Of a DNA stretch of 64,000 nucleotides, positions 11,106 through 23,096 are shown piece after piece (position 1 is the first letter of the stretch; each line of letters begins with the position of its first letter). Below the pieces are notes generated by a model that was not told the DNA's origin, did no database searches, and was given only the letters and a program-made list of their open reading frames with translations. This stretch comes from Paramecium tetraurelia (lineage: Eukaryota > Ciliophora > Oligohymenophorea > Peniculida > Parameciidae), in NCBI RefSeq assembly GCF_000165425.1, contig NW_001799089.1, forward strand, positions 253,496 through 317,495, written 5' to 3'. The translations under genes were made by a program, and so were the position numbers.

Positions 11106-12064
11106 TCATAAAAATCCTGCTTTTTTTTTTTAGTGTTTTTGCTACGGTTTTACTTTTATTCATTGTTATCATTTTCCAATACTTATTATCCTTTTCCTTC
11201 AAACATATCAGATAATGTATTTTCATAACTCTACCAAATTTTGTTCCTCTAATGATTTTAATAAAGTATATACTTTTTATTTATATTTTAGGAAGGATTG
11301 TCATTTTTATTTTATTGTTATGGCTGTCTTTTTTTGCTTTGCTGTAATGTTTTATTCACTTTATTAATAGCATAATATTGGATGAAATAATTTGCCATAG
11401 GAGTAAAGTTTATTTAACATATTTTCTCTTGGTCAATTTGATCATCTAAAATGTAGACACTCAAGTCTTCATCTTTATCCCTAACTTTATATTAGGCTCT
11501 TTCCTTTTCATTTAATCTCTTTATATAATCCTATTCTAATTAAGAAAATGCTGTTTTGTAGTTATTGCATCTATTTTCTAAAGAATGGATAGTCAACAGC
11601 AATGGATTTAAAATGTCATTTATCAGAATTTTGTTATGATGTTGGTCATCTACAACTTTGCAATCGAAAACCCATGTTAAAGTGTAAATCTTGATGACAT
11701 TACTGTACCCGTAATACAAGGAGGAGTCATTCAACTTGAAGGAGTATTCGGCTTAAGGATCAAATTTTAAAGCTAAATCTAATAGATCCAGCACTCCTTG
11801 GAAATTTGTAGTTTAAATTGATTTGTTGTAGAGTTCTTTATCCTTCTCGATACGATCTTTGTTGAGTTTGCAAATCCAAGATTACCTTAGATTAGTGATG
11901 ACTTTATCTTATAGACATAATTACAGATCAAACACTTATCAATATTGATTCCTGCTCGTATCAAATAGGGGGTGTTTCTGCATCCTGTCCATAAGGGTTG
12001 GGCTGAAACTAATTTTAAAAATAATACCTTTTAAAAAAATTAGATCATCTTCTTCAACATTCAT
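11106..12064 (-). CDS. XLF/Cernunnos-like non-homologous end-joining factor
   Basis: Candidate scaffold that works with XRCC4-Ligase IV and Ku in double-strand break joining. ATG at 12064. A 19-nt intron and a 17-nt intron (11908-11924, AAG end) give a head domain with LKVSAQPLWTGCRNTPYL, KCLIYKVITNLRQSW, YSFKLNDSSLYYG and TLTWVFDCKVV, followed by a long helix LLTIHSLENRCNNYKTAFSQ. Order and spacing match human XLF (W..L block, SDLQQVW block, YWNFHC before the coiled coil). The tail is basic and ends in an A11 run: with one more A it would read KKKKAGFL and stop at 11106-11108, like the Ku-binding motif at the XLF C-terminus. As given the frame runs into the antisense of the crystallin gene. 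XRCC4-family membership is surer than the XLF assignment. Confidence 0.55.
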
Positions 12065-12363
12065 TTTAATAATATTAATTAAATTATGAATTTCCGATTC
12101 TCATTAAAGTAATTAATTTTAATTATAAGAATAATATATCTATCCTAAATTTAAATTCTCATTAAAATGTTCAATTCTCTTAGACAAAGATTGATTTAGC
12201 ATTATTTAAGTTAATATTGTTAATATAAATAAAAGGTATTGGCGTATTTTTATTTTTATGTGATAATATTTATTCGCCGATTTATAATGCATTACATAAT
12301 ATCTTTCTAAAGATTTACAAACAATTTAATAATGAACAGCAAATATAATAAATATTTTATCAA
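12065..12363. other. Intergenic region between divergent genes
   Basis: AT-rich, ~300 bp, lying between the 5' ends of the XLF-like gene (minus) and a small gene (plus). Holds both promoters by position. No ORF or RNA gene seen. Confidence 0.5.
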
Positions 12364-12661
12364 ATGGGCTGCTCTCTTAAAAAAGAGAAACGAATCTCAA
12401 CCATCAATATTAATGAATAAAACACTTTTTATTTTGTGATAATAAATGGAGACCAAGAACTTAAACATCTTAAAAAAAGAAAGAGATTGTCAAATTCAGT
12501 ACCAACTTTGGGCTCAATAAGTAATATATATCATTCAGTAAAATCTAGCTGATAGCACTATTATTTTAAGGAGAAACAAACTACTTCAATCTTAATTAGG
12601 TCAGGTGGTATTATAAAGAAATAATTTAAAGACTTCCACCCAGTAACATCACAAGGCTTGA
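12364..12661 (+). CDS. Small N-acylated-type protein, ~89 aa
   Basis: ATG 12364, TGA 12659-12661, with a 28-nt intron (GTA..TAG) after the VPTLGSI segment. It begins MGCSLKKEKR, a classic N-myristoylation (Gly2) plus palmitoylation (Cys3) and basic-patch signal for membrane attachment. The rest is Lys/Gln/Ser-rich and lacks a known fold. Function unknown. Confidence 0.5.
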
Positions 12662-12895
12662 TAATTATTTATATTTCTAAATGATCGTAAAGATAATAAA
12701 TTATTTTTTTGCCTAACTCTTATGGCATCATAATCCTCTTTAATAATGATAAGTGAGGAAGGATAATGTAACATTAGATTTGGAGCGATCAAGATATGTA
12801 AATTATTCTTAAAAGCTCCATTTAGAGGTTAAAAAAAATAGTTATTAATTTAATATCAATTTAAAAATAATTAAATTATTTTATATTTTCTAATA
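12662..12895. other. Intergenic region
   Basis: ~230 bp of AT-rich sequence upstream of POP1; presumably 3' end of the small gene and POP1 promoter. Confidence 0.5.
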
Positions 12896-14791
12896 ATGGA
12901 GGAGAGAATTGTCTAATTTGCACCATTCTTGGCAAGCAGAGCCAATGAAATTGCTTAATTGTAAAATACTCTTAAAAGCAAATTTCTAAACTCAACTGCT
13001 CAGCCATTTTAAGTAATCCATAAGCACATGAGAAGAAGAGCCATGTCACATAATAGATATCGTATCCCTAGTTCAGTAGACTTTAATCATTTTACAATTA
13101 GTTGAGAAAACATATGTCTGGCCCAGGATTGGAAGAGAGGGACTTGAAGTAAAAAACTCCAAAGTGTAGAAAGCATATAAGAAAGCGAAGAGATTTAATT
13201 TTTCTGAATAGATCAAATAAAATTTTATGGATGGAAACTCACTTGTATTAGGTCAAGAGAATGAAGATGATTAATTACTGTGGATTTAAGGTGCCAGAAA
13301 AAGCAAACGAAAAGAATTTTAGAGCAGTTCACAGATATTTCGATCATGGAAGTATGATTTTTGATGCTTCATACTATTAAATTGTTGAGGGTAGCATAGA
13401 AAATGAATTAGTTGTTGATGATCACACAATTATTCATCCTTAAGAAGTACCTGATACAGATTTTGTTGTTCATAATAATAAATACAACATTTTTTAAATA
13501 ATTGGAAGAGAATCCTTATAAATTGTTAACTCTTTATTAAATATTTTTAATTGCTCAATAGATGGTCAAACACATAAATACTTTAGTTTTAATTATTAAT
13601 ATGAGAAGATATAGAGTGTTACTACAAAGAAAGGTAGGAAAATCAAGACATTAGCAGATTATGATGAGGATATGAAAGACATGCATGAAGTGTTTGAAAA
13701 TAAAGGGGATGAAGATATCAATAAATCTGTTTGGCAAATAGATTAAAATTAATTTATGAAGAGATTCAAAATTGATACGAGAAATCGATATACACATTAG
13801 AGAAATAAAAAATAAATATTCAAAACTCTTTTAGAAATTAGATAAAAATAATAATAATAATAATAATAGCAATAAGTTGAACCATAAATACCGATTGATC
13901 TCATGAAAAAAAAAAGAGCCATGAGATGGTTATTGAACTAAATGGATAAAAATGAGAATGACATAAGTGTTGAGTTGTTTGATTAAAATGAAAAAGAAGA
14001 AAAACCTGATAAAGAAATTTAAATAGAATAGCCTGATATTTAAGAATAGAAACCTTAAAAAGAAGAAGATTTATAAAAGTTACAATAAAATACTACTCTA
14101 AAACCCAAGGATATTCAAATAAAGATGTTAATAATACCACCATCAAATTAGATAAAGAAGTAAATTGATATTGGTTACAAATTGATTATTAATTTGGGAG
14201 GAGGATTAATAGTTTGGAGATTGTTCAATTAATTAAAATTAAAGCCTGTTGGCCTACGTGATATTCGCCAATTATGTTTGGAAAACAATGTCTTATTTAA
14301 TGAATACGAAAATGAAGATCTCATTGAAAAGTATCTAAAAAGCACTAATAAAATCAATTATTTGGCTCTACAGTTTCCTTATCCTTTTTCATTTGATTTT
14401 TCCCTGTATCCATCATGGTGTTCTTGCCATTTAATAGCTTATAAGAATGTTCCATAAAAGCAAGCATTAATCCTTCAACCGACATAGGAGGATTTTGAAC
14501 TCCTTAAGAACAAGGTCTTTAAAATCCAAATATAAAGAACAGAGGATGAAAAAACCAAAAATAAGCAATAGAGTTGAGATTTTGCAATATGAAAAAAGAC
14601 TATCAGAGATGGAATAGAAACGAAAAGTCTTGGGTGTGGTAACTTTTGGAAATATATCATTACAACATGGGAAGGGAGTAGGATAAGGAAAAATTGATGG
14701 AAGGTTGGCTGGAAAAGACATTATTGTTCTCTTTCGTAATCATGATTCTGAATATTGCTTCTTTGCAGATTGCAAGGTAAATACCATTTGA
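12896..14791 (+). CDS. POP1: Ribonuclease P/MRP subunit POP1, ~613 aa
   Basis: Nuclear protein subunit of RNase P and RNase MRP (tRNA and rRNA processing). The N-terminal signature HMRRRAMSHNRYRIP is diagnostic of POP1. A 26-nt intron follows it. Residues ~330-480 carry the conserved C-terminal domain, including LKPVGLRDIRQLCLEN. The C-terminus has KVLGVVTFGNISLQHGKGVG, matching the GYVTxGGFSxxRGxG block of POP1. A 28-nt intron with CAG end (14516-14543) is needed to join LLKNK to RMKKPKISNRVE. A (TAA)n run near 13850 encodes poly-Gln in a Gln/Glu-rich insertion. TGA stop 14789-14791. Confidence 0.88.
13845..13880 (+). repeat. (TAA)n microsatellite coding for poly-Gln in POP1
   Basis: Run of TAA codons with one TAG and CAA, translated as Gln in code 6. 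It sits in a charged insertion absent from the conserved POP1 blocks, so length variation is probably tolerated. Confidence 0.8.
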
Positions 14792-14840
14792 ATTAATACG
14801 TATTTGATATATTAAAATATACAATTTAAATTTATACAAA

Positions 14841-17800
14841 TCAAACTAATTCTATTGATTCTGGTTTTCGAACATAGATCTAAAAATCATAAAATCTCTC
14901 AATCGCCAAATCGAATAAAAATAGCATACAAGTTAGAGCTAGAGCTAAATAGAGTTATGGTCTAGAATATTGAATGAAATAAATACGAGACAAGATATCT
15001 GTAAAAGTTAAATGAGGGAGACAACTCATAATCATTCACTAGAATCAAGATTAGCCAATAAACAAGAATTGATAGTACAATGAAAAATATGGTGAAGTTG
15101 TAATTTGTATATGTAAAAGTGAGTACCTTAAGATTAACTAGAAGAATGATGATTCCATATATAAATACTCCATCTTCAAAAAATTCCATTGTCATACCAC
15201 TGTCCATATTTTAGTTCTCTGTTGAAAATGTGCAGACTAGAAATATGATCAAGCCTTGAACCATTCCATTGAAAACCCAAAGCCAGAATTTAATAATAGT
15301 AAAAATTGGTTATTATCTAAACTAAACATAGACATCAGGTTTATCTTCAAGTAAATTATGTGATGTCTTGCTCCATTATAAGTATTCAGAAGAAGGGTGC
15401 ATTTCATCAAAGAGAGCATAGAGCACCTAAGGTAGAGAAGCAAAGACTGTGTTAAATAATTAAGAGAGCCATTGATCGTATAAGTATTGCCCACTAAAGC
15501 CATTGAGGAATCCAAACCAAAAGTAAGGAGTGATGAACACCTAGTTCTTAAAAAATATATATAGAATCGTAAGTGCATTTCTTCTCGAACACTCAACTCC
15601 ATAATAAAACATTAATCGTTTGAGATGCTTGAACTCTTGGATGGCAAAGTCTGCAGCTCTGGCCGCTTGAGTGCCTTCAACGCCTTGGATTCCAACTCCA
15701 ACATGGGCCTTGATAGTGATGATCTAATTTACTTCATTAATCATGGAGACGTCATTGGCTCCATCACCAATAGCCAAAGTGTATGCCTTTGGGAGATACT
15801 CTTTAACTAAAGCTACAACTTATTGCTTTTGTTTTGGAGATACTCTGGCCACAATGACAACCTTGGCATAGAACGCTCTTTTAAGTAGCATTGATTTAAG
15901 TTATAGATTATCTAACATTACTGATAATGCTTATCCGCTAATCACCAATGCAATATTAGCTGACTCATTACAATAATGCAAAAATACTTCCTCAATGCTC
16001 CCAACTGTTGTTTCCGTTACTACTTAGAGCATATCATTGCTGTCAATTAGATTGCAAGAGTATCCTATGGCGATTGCAGTTTCAACTTTATCACCTGTAA
16101 GAACCCAAACCTTTATTCCTGCAGACTTTAGATCTTAAATAGTTTATCCGACATCGTCAGCTAGCAAGTCTTCAACTGCAGTAATTCCTAGAAACTCTAA
16201 ATTAGATTCCAAAGTTTTTTGTAACTTGTTCATCATCTCTTCATCTTTCTCTTCTTAAGCCTTTTTATAACTATAATTATATTAAATTGTTAGATACTCT
16301 GCCAAATAAATGTCAATTTCGTTTTATTTAAATGTCTTTCTGCCCAACATTAAGGTTCTGTATCCTTTGATTGCAAATTGATGGATGACTTGCTAATGTT
16401 TGCATTCTCCTATTAATTCAAGTAATACTTCATCAGCGCCTTTGCAAAATAAAATATATTCATCCCCTGTTTTGACAACGATGGTCATTCTCTTTTTTTC
16501 ACTGCTAAAATCAAAACTCATAACTCTATGGAAATGAGTTTAGTTGATGGTAAGATTATTATTATTATCAATGCCTTAAAATAAATACCCTTTTTATTCA
16601 CAATAATCTAATATTGCTAATTCATCAGGAGAAGATCCTATCAATTTATTTTTTGATTTTACAACAGAATGACATAAACTCAAACATAATAAGGCTTCTT
16701 TTTCATTTTAAGCAAAAAGCTCTCTGAACTGCATAGAATTTTTGGTTAATGTGCCTGTTTTATCAGTAAAAACAATATTGATTTCTCCTAATTACTCAAT
16801 CAAATTAGATTAATGTGATTTTGAATTCGGCATAACTTTGTCTGATTCTAGCATTTTAGCTTGTCCAAATTTGACTAATTCCACATTCACCACCAAAGAT
16901 ATGGGTATAAAGTAGGAAAGCAACGAAAACCATAATCCCAGATCTACAAATACATTGTCTTTAGAAAGTCCCAAATATGAATAATTAAGATGATTGTTAG
17001 TCCATAGGAATTCATAGATCGATGCCATGATACAGAACAATGCCAAACTGATGGAAATAGATATAATACATATTCTCATATATTATTCTAATCTACTTCG
17101 TTTGGTTCTTTCTTAAGAGCTATTCAACATTATTTTGCAATCCATGCCACTGTAAATACACAAACCTATTATCCATTCTGTGTTTTTCAATATACAATCT
17201 CTTTCGATAAAGTTACCATAGTTTAATGAATTTACTTCAGAATTACTAATTTGATAGGTTCCTGATAGTTTATAGAGTATTGGATTCTTCTAATCGTATA
17301 CGAATTTTACACTGTTATCTTTTTTCTTCTGTTTAATAACTATATAAATACATAGTTTATTGCATTCTCAATGTGATATTTTTGTTATAAATCGTAGATT
17401 GAATATTTTTGCTTTAAGTTAGTTTCGCCATCTATTTGCTTTGTCTCCACATATGCTATGCCTCCTTAATAACTCGATGACAATATCAAAATGTCACAAG
17501 GAATACTTTCATTCTCCATCACCATGACAATGTCTGCTTGATAGATGTTCTTCCAATTGCACTCTATAAACGAATTTTCAAAGTATTTGTGCGACTTGCG
17601 ATTATTCTCTTCCTAATCAGATTTATATCTACATTAATTAGAGTCTTACCTTGAATATTCTTCAAAAGCATCTTTAATTATACTAATACTAATCATCATC
17701 GACAAAGGACCATAAATAACAGGTACACCACTAGTATAAGAAGTGACAGGGATTATTTGTAATATCCCAATGACAATGAAATAGATATTAGCAGGTTACG

Positions 17801-17954
17801 TAATTTGTTTGATAAAAGCATATGGAAGAAAAGTGAGCCAAGTTGTTTTCATAGTTGTTATGGTGTTAGGTCTATTCCTCATAGGAGTATCATCTGGCAA
17901 GATAATCTTTTCTGTTTATGAAATTGATTCATTAATTTGGAAGTAACTCTTCAT
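14841..17954 (-). CDS. P4-type ATPase (phospholipid flippase), ~1000 aa
   Basis: Moves aminophospholipids to the cytosolic leaflet. ATG at 17954. Motifs in order: actuator-domain DGETNLK (about 17411-17435), phosphorylation site FTDKTGTLT (about 16745-16770), the [11 protein letters not shown] block, hinge GDGANDVSM, then the P4 signature [28 protein letters not shown] and [18 protein letters not shown], followed by the last membrane helices. A 25-nt intron near the end leads to [20 protein letters not shown] and TGA at 14841-14843. A 24-nt segment (15709-15732) splits the otherwise invariant INE|AHVGVGI motif and is best read as an intron ending AAG. About ten membrane helices expected. Partner CDC50 subunit is not in the window. 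Confidence 0.9.
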
Positions 17955-18073
17955 TTGACAAAATAATTGCTGCAAATTATAATATATATTGTAATTGCTT
18001 TTAATTCACCCAATCCAATGGCTCATGAAAAAACAACTTTATGAATTTATATAATTTATTAAAATTTAAATCT
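17955..18073. other. Short intergenic spacer
   Basis: ~120 bp AT-rich spacer between two minus-strand genes; nothing else seen. Confidence 0.5.
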
Positions 18074-19384
18074 TCAATCTTAAGTGGTCGTGCTGCTATC
18101 AGAATCAATAACTCCATCGATAATGGCTGTGTCCTTTGAGAGGATCTCTTCTCTTATTGATTCATCTATTTTTATATTTACAGTCGAGGGATCAAAGAAT
18201 TGTTCTTACCCATCCTATTCATTTACTAATTCATTCTTTTCCTCCCTCTCCAATTCCTTATCAATTTAATCTGTATCTTTGATATCCTCACTCTTATTCT
18301 CTGCTCCCTCTTGTTTTTCTGTTGTTGTTTCAACAATTGGCTGAGTATCATTTGCCAATTTGATTTTATTTAGGATTTACTTAATTTCATGATTTTAATT
18401 TGGACTATACATATGAATTGTGTGTTTAAGTTTATCTGCTAATTTAGTTCTCTTTAATAATTGTATTTAGTCCATATCTAGAGTGAATTAATGAAGGGTT
18501 TTTATATCTTCCACAAGTTCAGATGGTATCACAGTAAGATGTTTTAATTCTAAAATGTGGAAGTTATATTCAGATCCTAAAAACAAAAACTTTGCTTCAA
18601 AATGAATAGGCTTGCCCTTTTCTAATTTTTAAAATGTTTAGATTGAATATTAAGATTCAGTTACACCAATGATAATATCAGGTAAATCTTCAGTTGATTC
18701 TGTGGGATCCATCTTTAGATATACCCAATAATTGAAATGGAAATTTGGATCATGATTAGGTTTGGTCTGAATAAAATCACTAAAATTAATTTTGTATAAA
18801 ATACCCTTTCCATGAAACTATTTTATTCTTGAAATTGGTTTCAAATTGATGTCTTGCTTTCAAGCCATTATCGACAAATTAAAATTTGCCACAAAATTAT
18901 AAGAAATCAACCCACGATTTGTTTGCATAGACATTTGCTTCGATTTAAGGATGCTCTTACTCTACAAAATATTCGAAATAAAAAAACAGAGAGATTATAA
19001 TTGCCAACAAAATTAATGCATACTTTCTAGATACTACTACTATACAATTGCCAAATCTAAATTATAGAACTTGATCGTTGATGTTGGGTAATTAGAAATA
19101 TTTTCTTTTTTCCAATTCCTAATGACAATAGTAACATCTCTTTATTATTATCTTGACGGTTATTTATTTTTATATACTTTCGTTGATTAAAACACCAAGG
19201 GGATGATAAATATGCACCAAATTCCAAAATAAAATAAAGAGACAAAGGATATTATAAATGAAGCTGAAGATGGCACCTATTCTAAAATACCTTCCCTTGC
19301 TGCACCACAATTAGGACATACAGGCTATGTTGAATCAACTGCTGTTTCACCTTACTCCTCGTTTTCAGTCTTAGATATTAACAT
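18074..19384 (-). CDS. Wolframin-like membrane protein with C-terminal OB-fold
   Basis: Starts MLISKTENEEQGETA, then a zinc-ribbon half PVCPNCGAAREG. Hydrophobic segments follow: IFSFIYNILCLFILFWNLV and, after a 26-nt AAG intron (19152-19177) and a 19-nt TAG intron, YALILLAIIISLFFYFEYFV. The lumenal part reads WVDFLQFCGKFQF, KIVSWKGYFIQ and, later, PIHFEAKFLFLGSEY with ILELKHL. These match the C-terminal region of wolframin (LCG.., VTWTGRF, IEFSxxLEGRLGSKW..FELKAI), an ER calcium-homeostasis protein. The tail is Glu/Lys/Ser-rich. The joint between the zinc ribbon and the first helix is off by a 14-nt offset I could not settle. Confidence 0.6.
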
Positions 19385-19511
19385 AATTAATTAAAATTAA
19401 TGACAAAATTCGATCAATTCTCAATTTTAACATAAAATAACCTTCCACGCACTCCTAATTATATGAATGTTAAAAGTTATAATATTTTATATGACATTCT
19501 TAAAAAATAAA
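19385..19511. other. Short intergenic spacer
   Basis: ~130 bp AT-rich spacer between two minus-strand genes; nothing else seen. Confidence 0.5.
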
Positions 19512-21226
19512 TCATAAAAAAGGTTGCTTAAGATCTAGACGTGGAGCTTGAGCCTTTGATTATTCCAACCTGTTCTTTTGAACATACTCCTGACCCTCTT
19601 CTGTGTGCTCATCTGCATATCCAATCTCAAATTAAAACCTTTGAAAACCCAAAGCTCCCAATAGCTTATCATATATGTCAAATATATTGCAAATGATCAA
19701 AATCACCAATAAAATTGGAAAGGCCAATTTGAATTCGGCTATTCATTATATCTACAATTTAATACTTAAATATTAATCGAAATTGAAATTTCCAACAACA
19801 TTTGCAATATCTGCATCTGATTCATTGAACATCCAAAAGAAATTAAAAGCCAAAGGAAAGGCAATTCTTGAAATGAAAGTGGCTGAAAAGATTAAAGATG
19901 GTCCATCTGTGAAACCGTAATCATAAAATCCATATCTATTCAATCTTATACTTAGTAGTCCATACTATACACAATATAAAACATAGAGTAAAGGAATTAA
20001 CACGAGTATTTGAACTGCAAAAAACTCTTCCTCATCATTTACGAAATAGATAAAAACATTGAACTTAAGATTACCAAAGATTGCAATCTCAGACAAAGTA
20101 ATTAAAGCTCCAAGACAGATAAAAATGATAGCTGCACTGTACATGATAACTCTCCAAAATTTGACGTACCAATAATATTGTACTTTGTCTATGAAGTTTC
20201 CAAAACAACCAGCTCTTTCTGGTCTTATGGCTGATGTTATTTTCTTCCCTCTCATATCACAATTTATGATGTCCTCTATAAATAATGCTTATTAAGTTAA
20301 TATTTCCAATTTCTTTGTATTCCTTACACAATCATAGGACAATTCCTTTGCGCGCTTATGAATCTCTGCAAATTTATCAAGATTCATATCTTCTAAACCT
20401 TGGTCGTTCTTACTTCTTAGACGACTAAGCTTTGCTGAATCTATCTATTCCTTTGTGAATAATTGAAGTATCTTTTAGATATAAGGTTGATATTCTTCAT
20501 TGTATTTGTATTTTGATTCATAAGACAAAATCTCAATCAACAAATCATCTAGATCTAGGGATTCCTATTCAAGCAACTATTTAGTCTTGTTTATCGAATG
20601 ATATTTTAAGTTAACTTAAATTTGATGGTTGCTTTCTCTAAAAAATTATTTGGGAATGGCAACGATCGCATATCCTAAAAGAAAAGTGACAATCAACAAC
20701 CCTCTAAAGATTAATCAATTTTAATACAATGCATTACTCAGCACAACTGTAAATGCTAGCAAAGCTTGAAAAGTAAATGACTTCTCAACTAGCAAATATA
20801 TTGTAAATGCTATTCCTAAAACCCCAAAAATCGCATAGGTTATCAAATTTATTTTAATCGCTTTAATGAGTTTTTGTTTAAAAGTGAATTCTCCTGCATC
20901 TTCATAGTCTAAAGTGATTGGAAGAAAAAACCTATGATATAGAATACCATAATCATTACCATGTTAACAAAAATGTTACCCAATACAATACGACCCAAAT
21001 AATCTCTATTTTGGTATCCTCCAATTCTTATTCATTCTAATTATCATTCGAATCTTACTTTGTAGATGTCTAATGGTAAGATTATAATCAGACTAAATGA
21101 AATCAACCAAGAAATTAATGTTAAGGCTTTAACATAAAAATTCACTTGTTTTTAAGCATGACTATGTATTACATACCATAAGTATGCAACAAGGAATATT
21201 GATTCGATTATCAATAAAATTAACAT
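19512..21226 (-). CDS. LMBRD2: LMBR1-domain membrane protein (LMBRD2-like), ~546 aa
   Basis: Multi-pass protein of the LMBR1/LIMR family, linked in animals to receptor signalling at the plasma membrane. N-terminal helix LILLIIESIFLVAYLWYVI, then SWLISFSLIIILPLDIYK, WVVLYWVTFLLTWFFLPI, LGLLIVTFLLGYAIVAIP, a soluble charged loop, and FSATFISRIAFPLAFNFF near the C-terminus, the order and spacing of LMBRD2. Introns of 22, 28 and 24 nt (all TAG) restore the frame; the 24-nt one removes an in-frame TGA. The C-terminus is soluble and acidic/basic mixed (GYADEHTEEGQEYVQ). TGA at 19512-19514. Confidence 0.85.
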
Positions 21227-22020
21227 TTAATTAACAAACATAGAATCGAATAAATAAGTATATGAATATTATATTAGATCAAATTTTTCAATTTTTATCC
21301 ATATTATACTAAATGCCATTTCAAAGTTTCATATTTCCTAATGAAGTGATGCACATAATAACTATACATATAATTATCATACTCTATTTGCAGAATTTAT
21401 GTTTTTTAGATACTTTTAAATTAATTACCGATATGTTTATGATATAAATGCAAGATTAGATAAATCATTATGGAATTTATATGAGAATTGTTATATAAAT
21501 TTATATATCAATAATATAAGATAAATATTACGATTAACTATTAGTGTAGAGATCGATTTATAAATTATATTTGTTCATCAAAGTTAGTTTATCCTAATAC
21601 TGTGTTAGAAATAAAATTTCATTTATATGGAATTACAATTAATTCTTTAAATATAAAATTGTGTTCCATTAGAAATTAATTCAAAAGAGATAATTATAAT
21701 TGATGACGTCGAGCGGAATTTTATTCATTAACAGTATTATTCACTTATTAAATCTAATAATTGGTTAATTTTCTAGATATAACACTCCAACTATTTCGTT
21801 TCTAAATAATATTAATTTCTTTATAGCCTTATTATTTGAATCGAAATTGAACATAAAATTTACATGATGGTTTATTGTATAATTGCAAAATCTTTAATTG
21901 ATGATTGCTTATTTGCATCAATCATTCTCAATCTAAGAATCAACTATTTTAAGTATAATAAGCTGCATTACTTTGAGTTTTAAATAATTAATATTATAAT
22001 TGCTGTTATTTTTAATTTCA
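21227..22020. other. Intergenic region between divergent genes, ~800 bp
   Basis: Long AT-rich gap between the LMBR1-like gene (minus) and a MORN gene (plus). I scanned it for ORFs, tRNA cloverleaf elements and repeats and saw none that I can support. The size is large for this compact genome, so an untranslated RNA or large promoter is possible. Confidence 0.45.
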
Positions 22021-23076
22021 ATGGGAAATTGTGCTACTTGCGATGATCCATCTATTTATGAGAATGCAAAACCGGTTAAAAATAAAACAAATTTAGAAAA
22101 CTAAGAGAATATTTAATAACTCACTCCTAAGAGTAAATTATCTTAGAGCTTAGTTAAATCAGAAAATCCCAGTTTGATTGTTTAATAGCATATTAGGTAA
22201 AATAATAGTTAATTTAAATAGATAAGATCTAAAGGTATTAGATTCAATGCCAGATTTCACTAATTAAAATACAAAAGCCTTACTAGAAAGATTATAACAA
22301 TTTAATTACGATCAAAATGAACCATTTGAATTTAAATAACTTCCTTTTTACGGACCAGTTGAGATGGAACCTAATGTATTTTATTATGGACAATGGAAAA
22401 ATGGGTAGAGACATGGAAGAGGCAAGTAAGTTTGGGTGGATGGTTCGATTTATGAAGGATATTGGTTTTAAGATAAGGCTTGTGGAAATGGAAGATTAAT
22501 TCATGCAGATGGAGATCTCTATGAAGGAAAATGGTTAAATGATAAAGCACACGGCTATGGAATTTATCATCATAAAGATGGAGCCTTTTATAAAGGAGAG
22601 TGGTATGAGGATCAACAACATGGATACGGTTTAGAAAAATGGGCTGATGATTCTATGTTTGAAGGAACATATAACAATGGTATGAAAGATGGTCATGGTA
22701 AATTTAATTGGCCAGATGGCAGTTGCTATGTTGGAGAATTTACAAATAACAATATCCATGGAAAGGGACACTATTCCTGGGCTGATGGGAGAGTGTATGA
22801 GGGTGATTGGAAAGAAAATTAGATGGAGGGTAAAGGAATTTTCACTTGGTCTGATGGAAGGTACAAATACATATTAAATAACATAGAAAATACATAGGAG
22901 AATATATAGATGATAAGAAACATGGTTATGGAGAGTTTTTTTGGCCTGATGGAAGAGTCTACAAGGGACAATGGTAGGATGGAAAATAACATGGAAGAGG
23001 AAAATATAAAGGAATTAATAATGTCTTTAGGGAAGGAGAATGGGTAGAAGGAAAATTATAAAAATGGATATAATGA
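22021..23076 (+). CDS. MORN-repeat protein, N-terminal acylation motif, 334 aa
   Basis: Begins [11 protein letters not shown], a myristoylation/palmitoylation-type start, so probably membrane-bound. From residue ~85 there are about ten MORN repeats of form YxGxWxxGxxHGxGxxxxxDG, for example [15 protein letters not shown] and [14 protein letters not shown]. Two introns are removed: 25 nt before the repeats and 26 nt inside the eighth repeat. Both restore the repeat frame. MORN proteins organise membrane or cytoskeletal contacts; the exact role is unknown. TGA 23074-23076, only ~20 bp from the convergent gene. Confidence 0.85.
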
Positions 23077-23096
23077 ATTTATTAATGATTTACTAA

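Noticed and set aside
14467-14721. Minus-strand ORFs under POP1
   Set aside because: Shadows of the POP1 coding strand; composition is not protein-like.
15709-15732. Retained mini-IES in the P4-ATPase
   Set aside because: Removing a TA-to-TA segment does not restore the motif, whereas removing the GT..AAG segment does.
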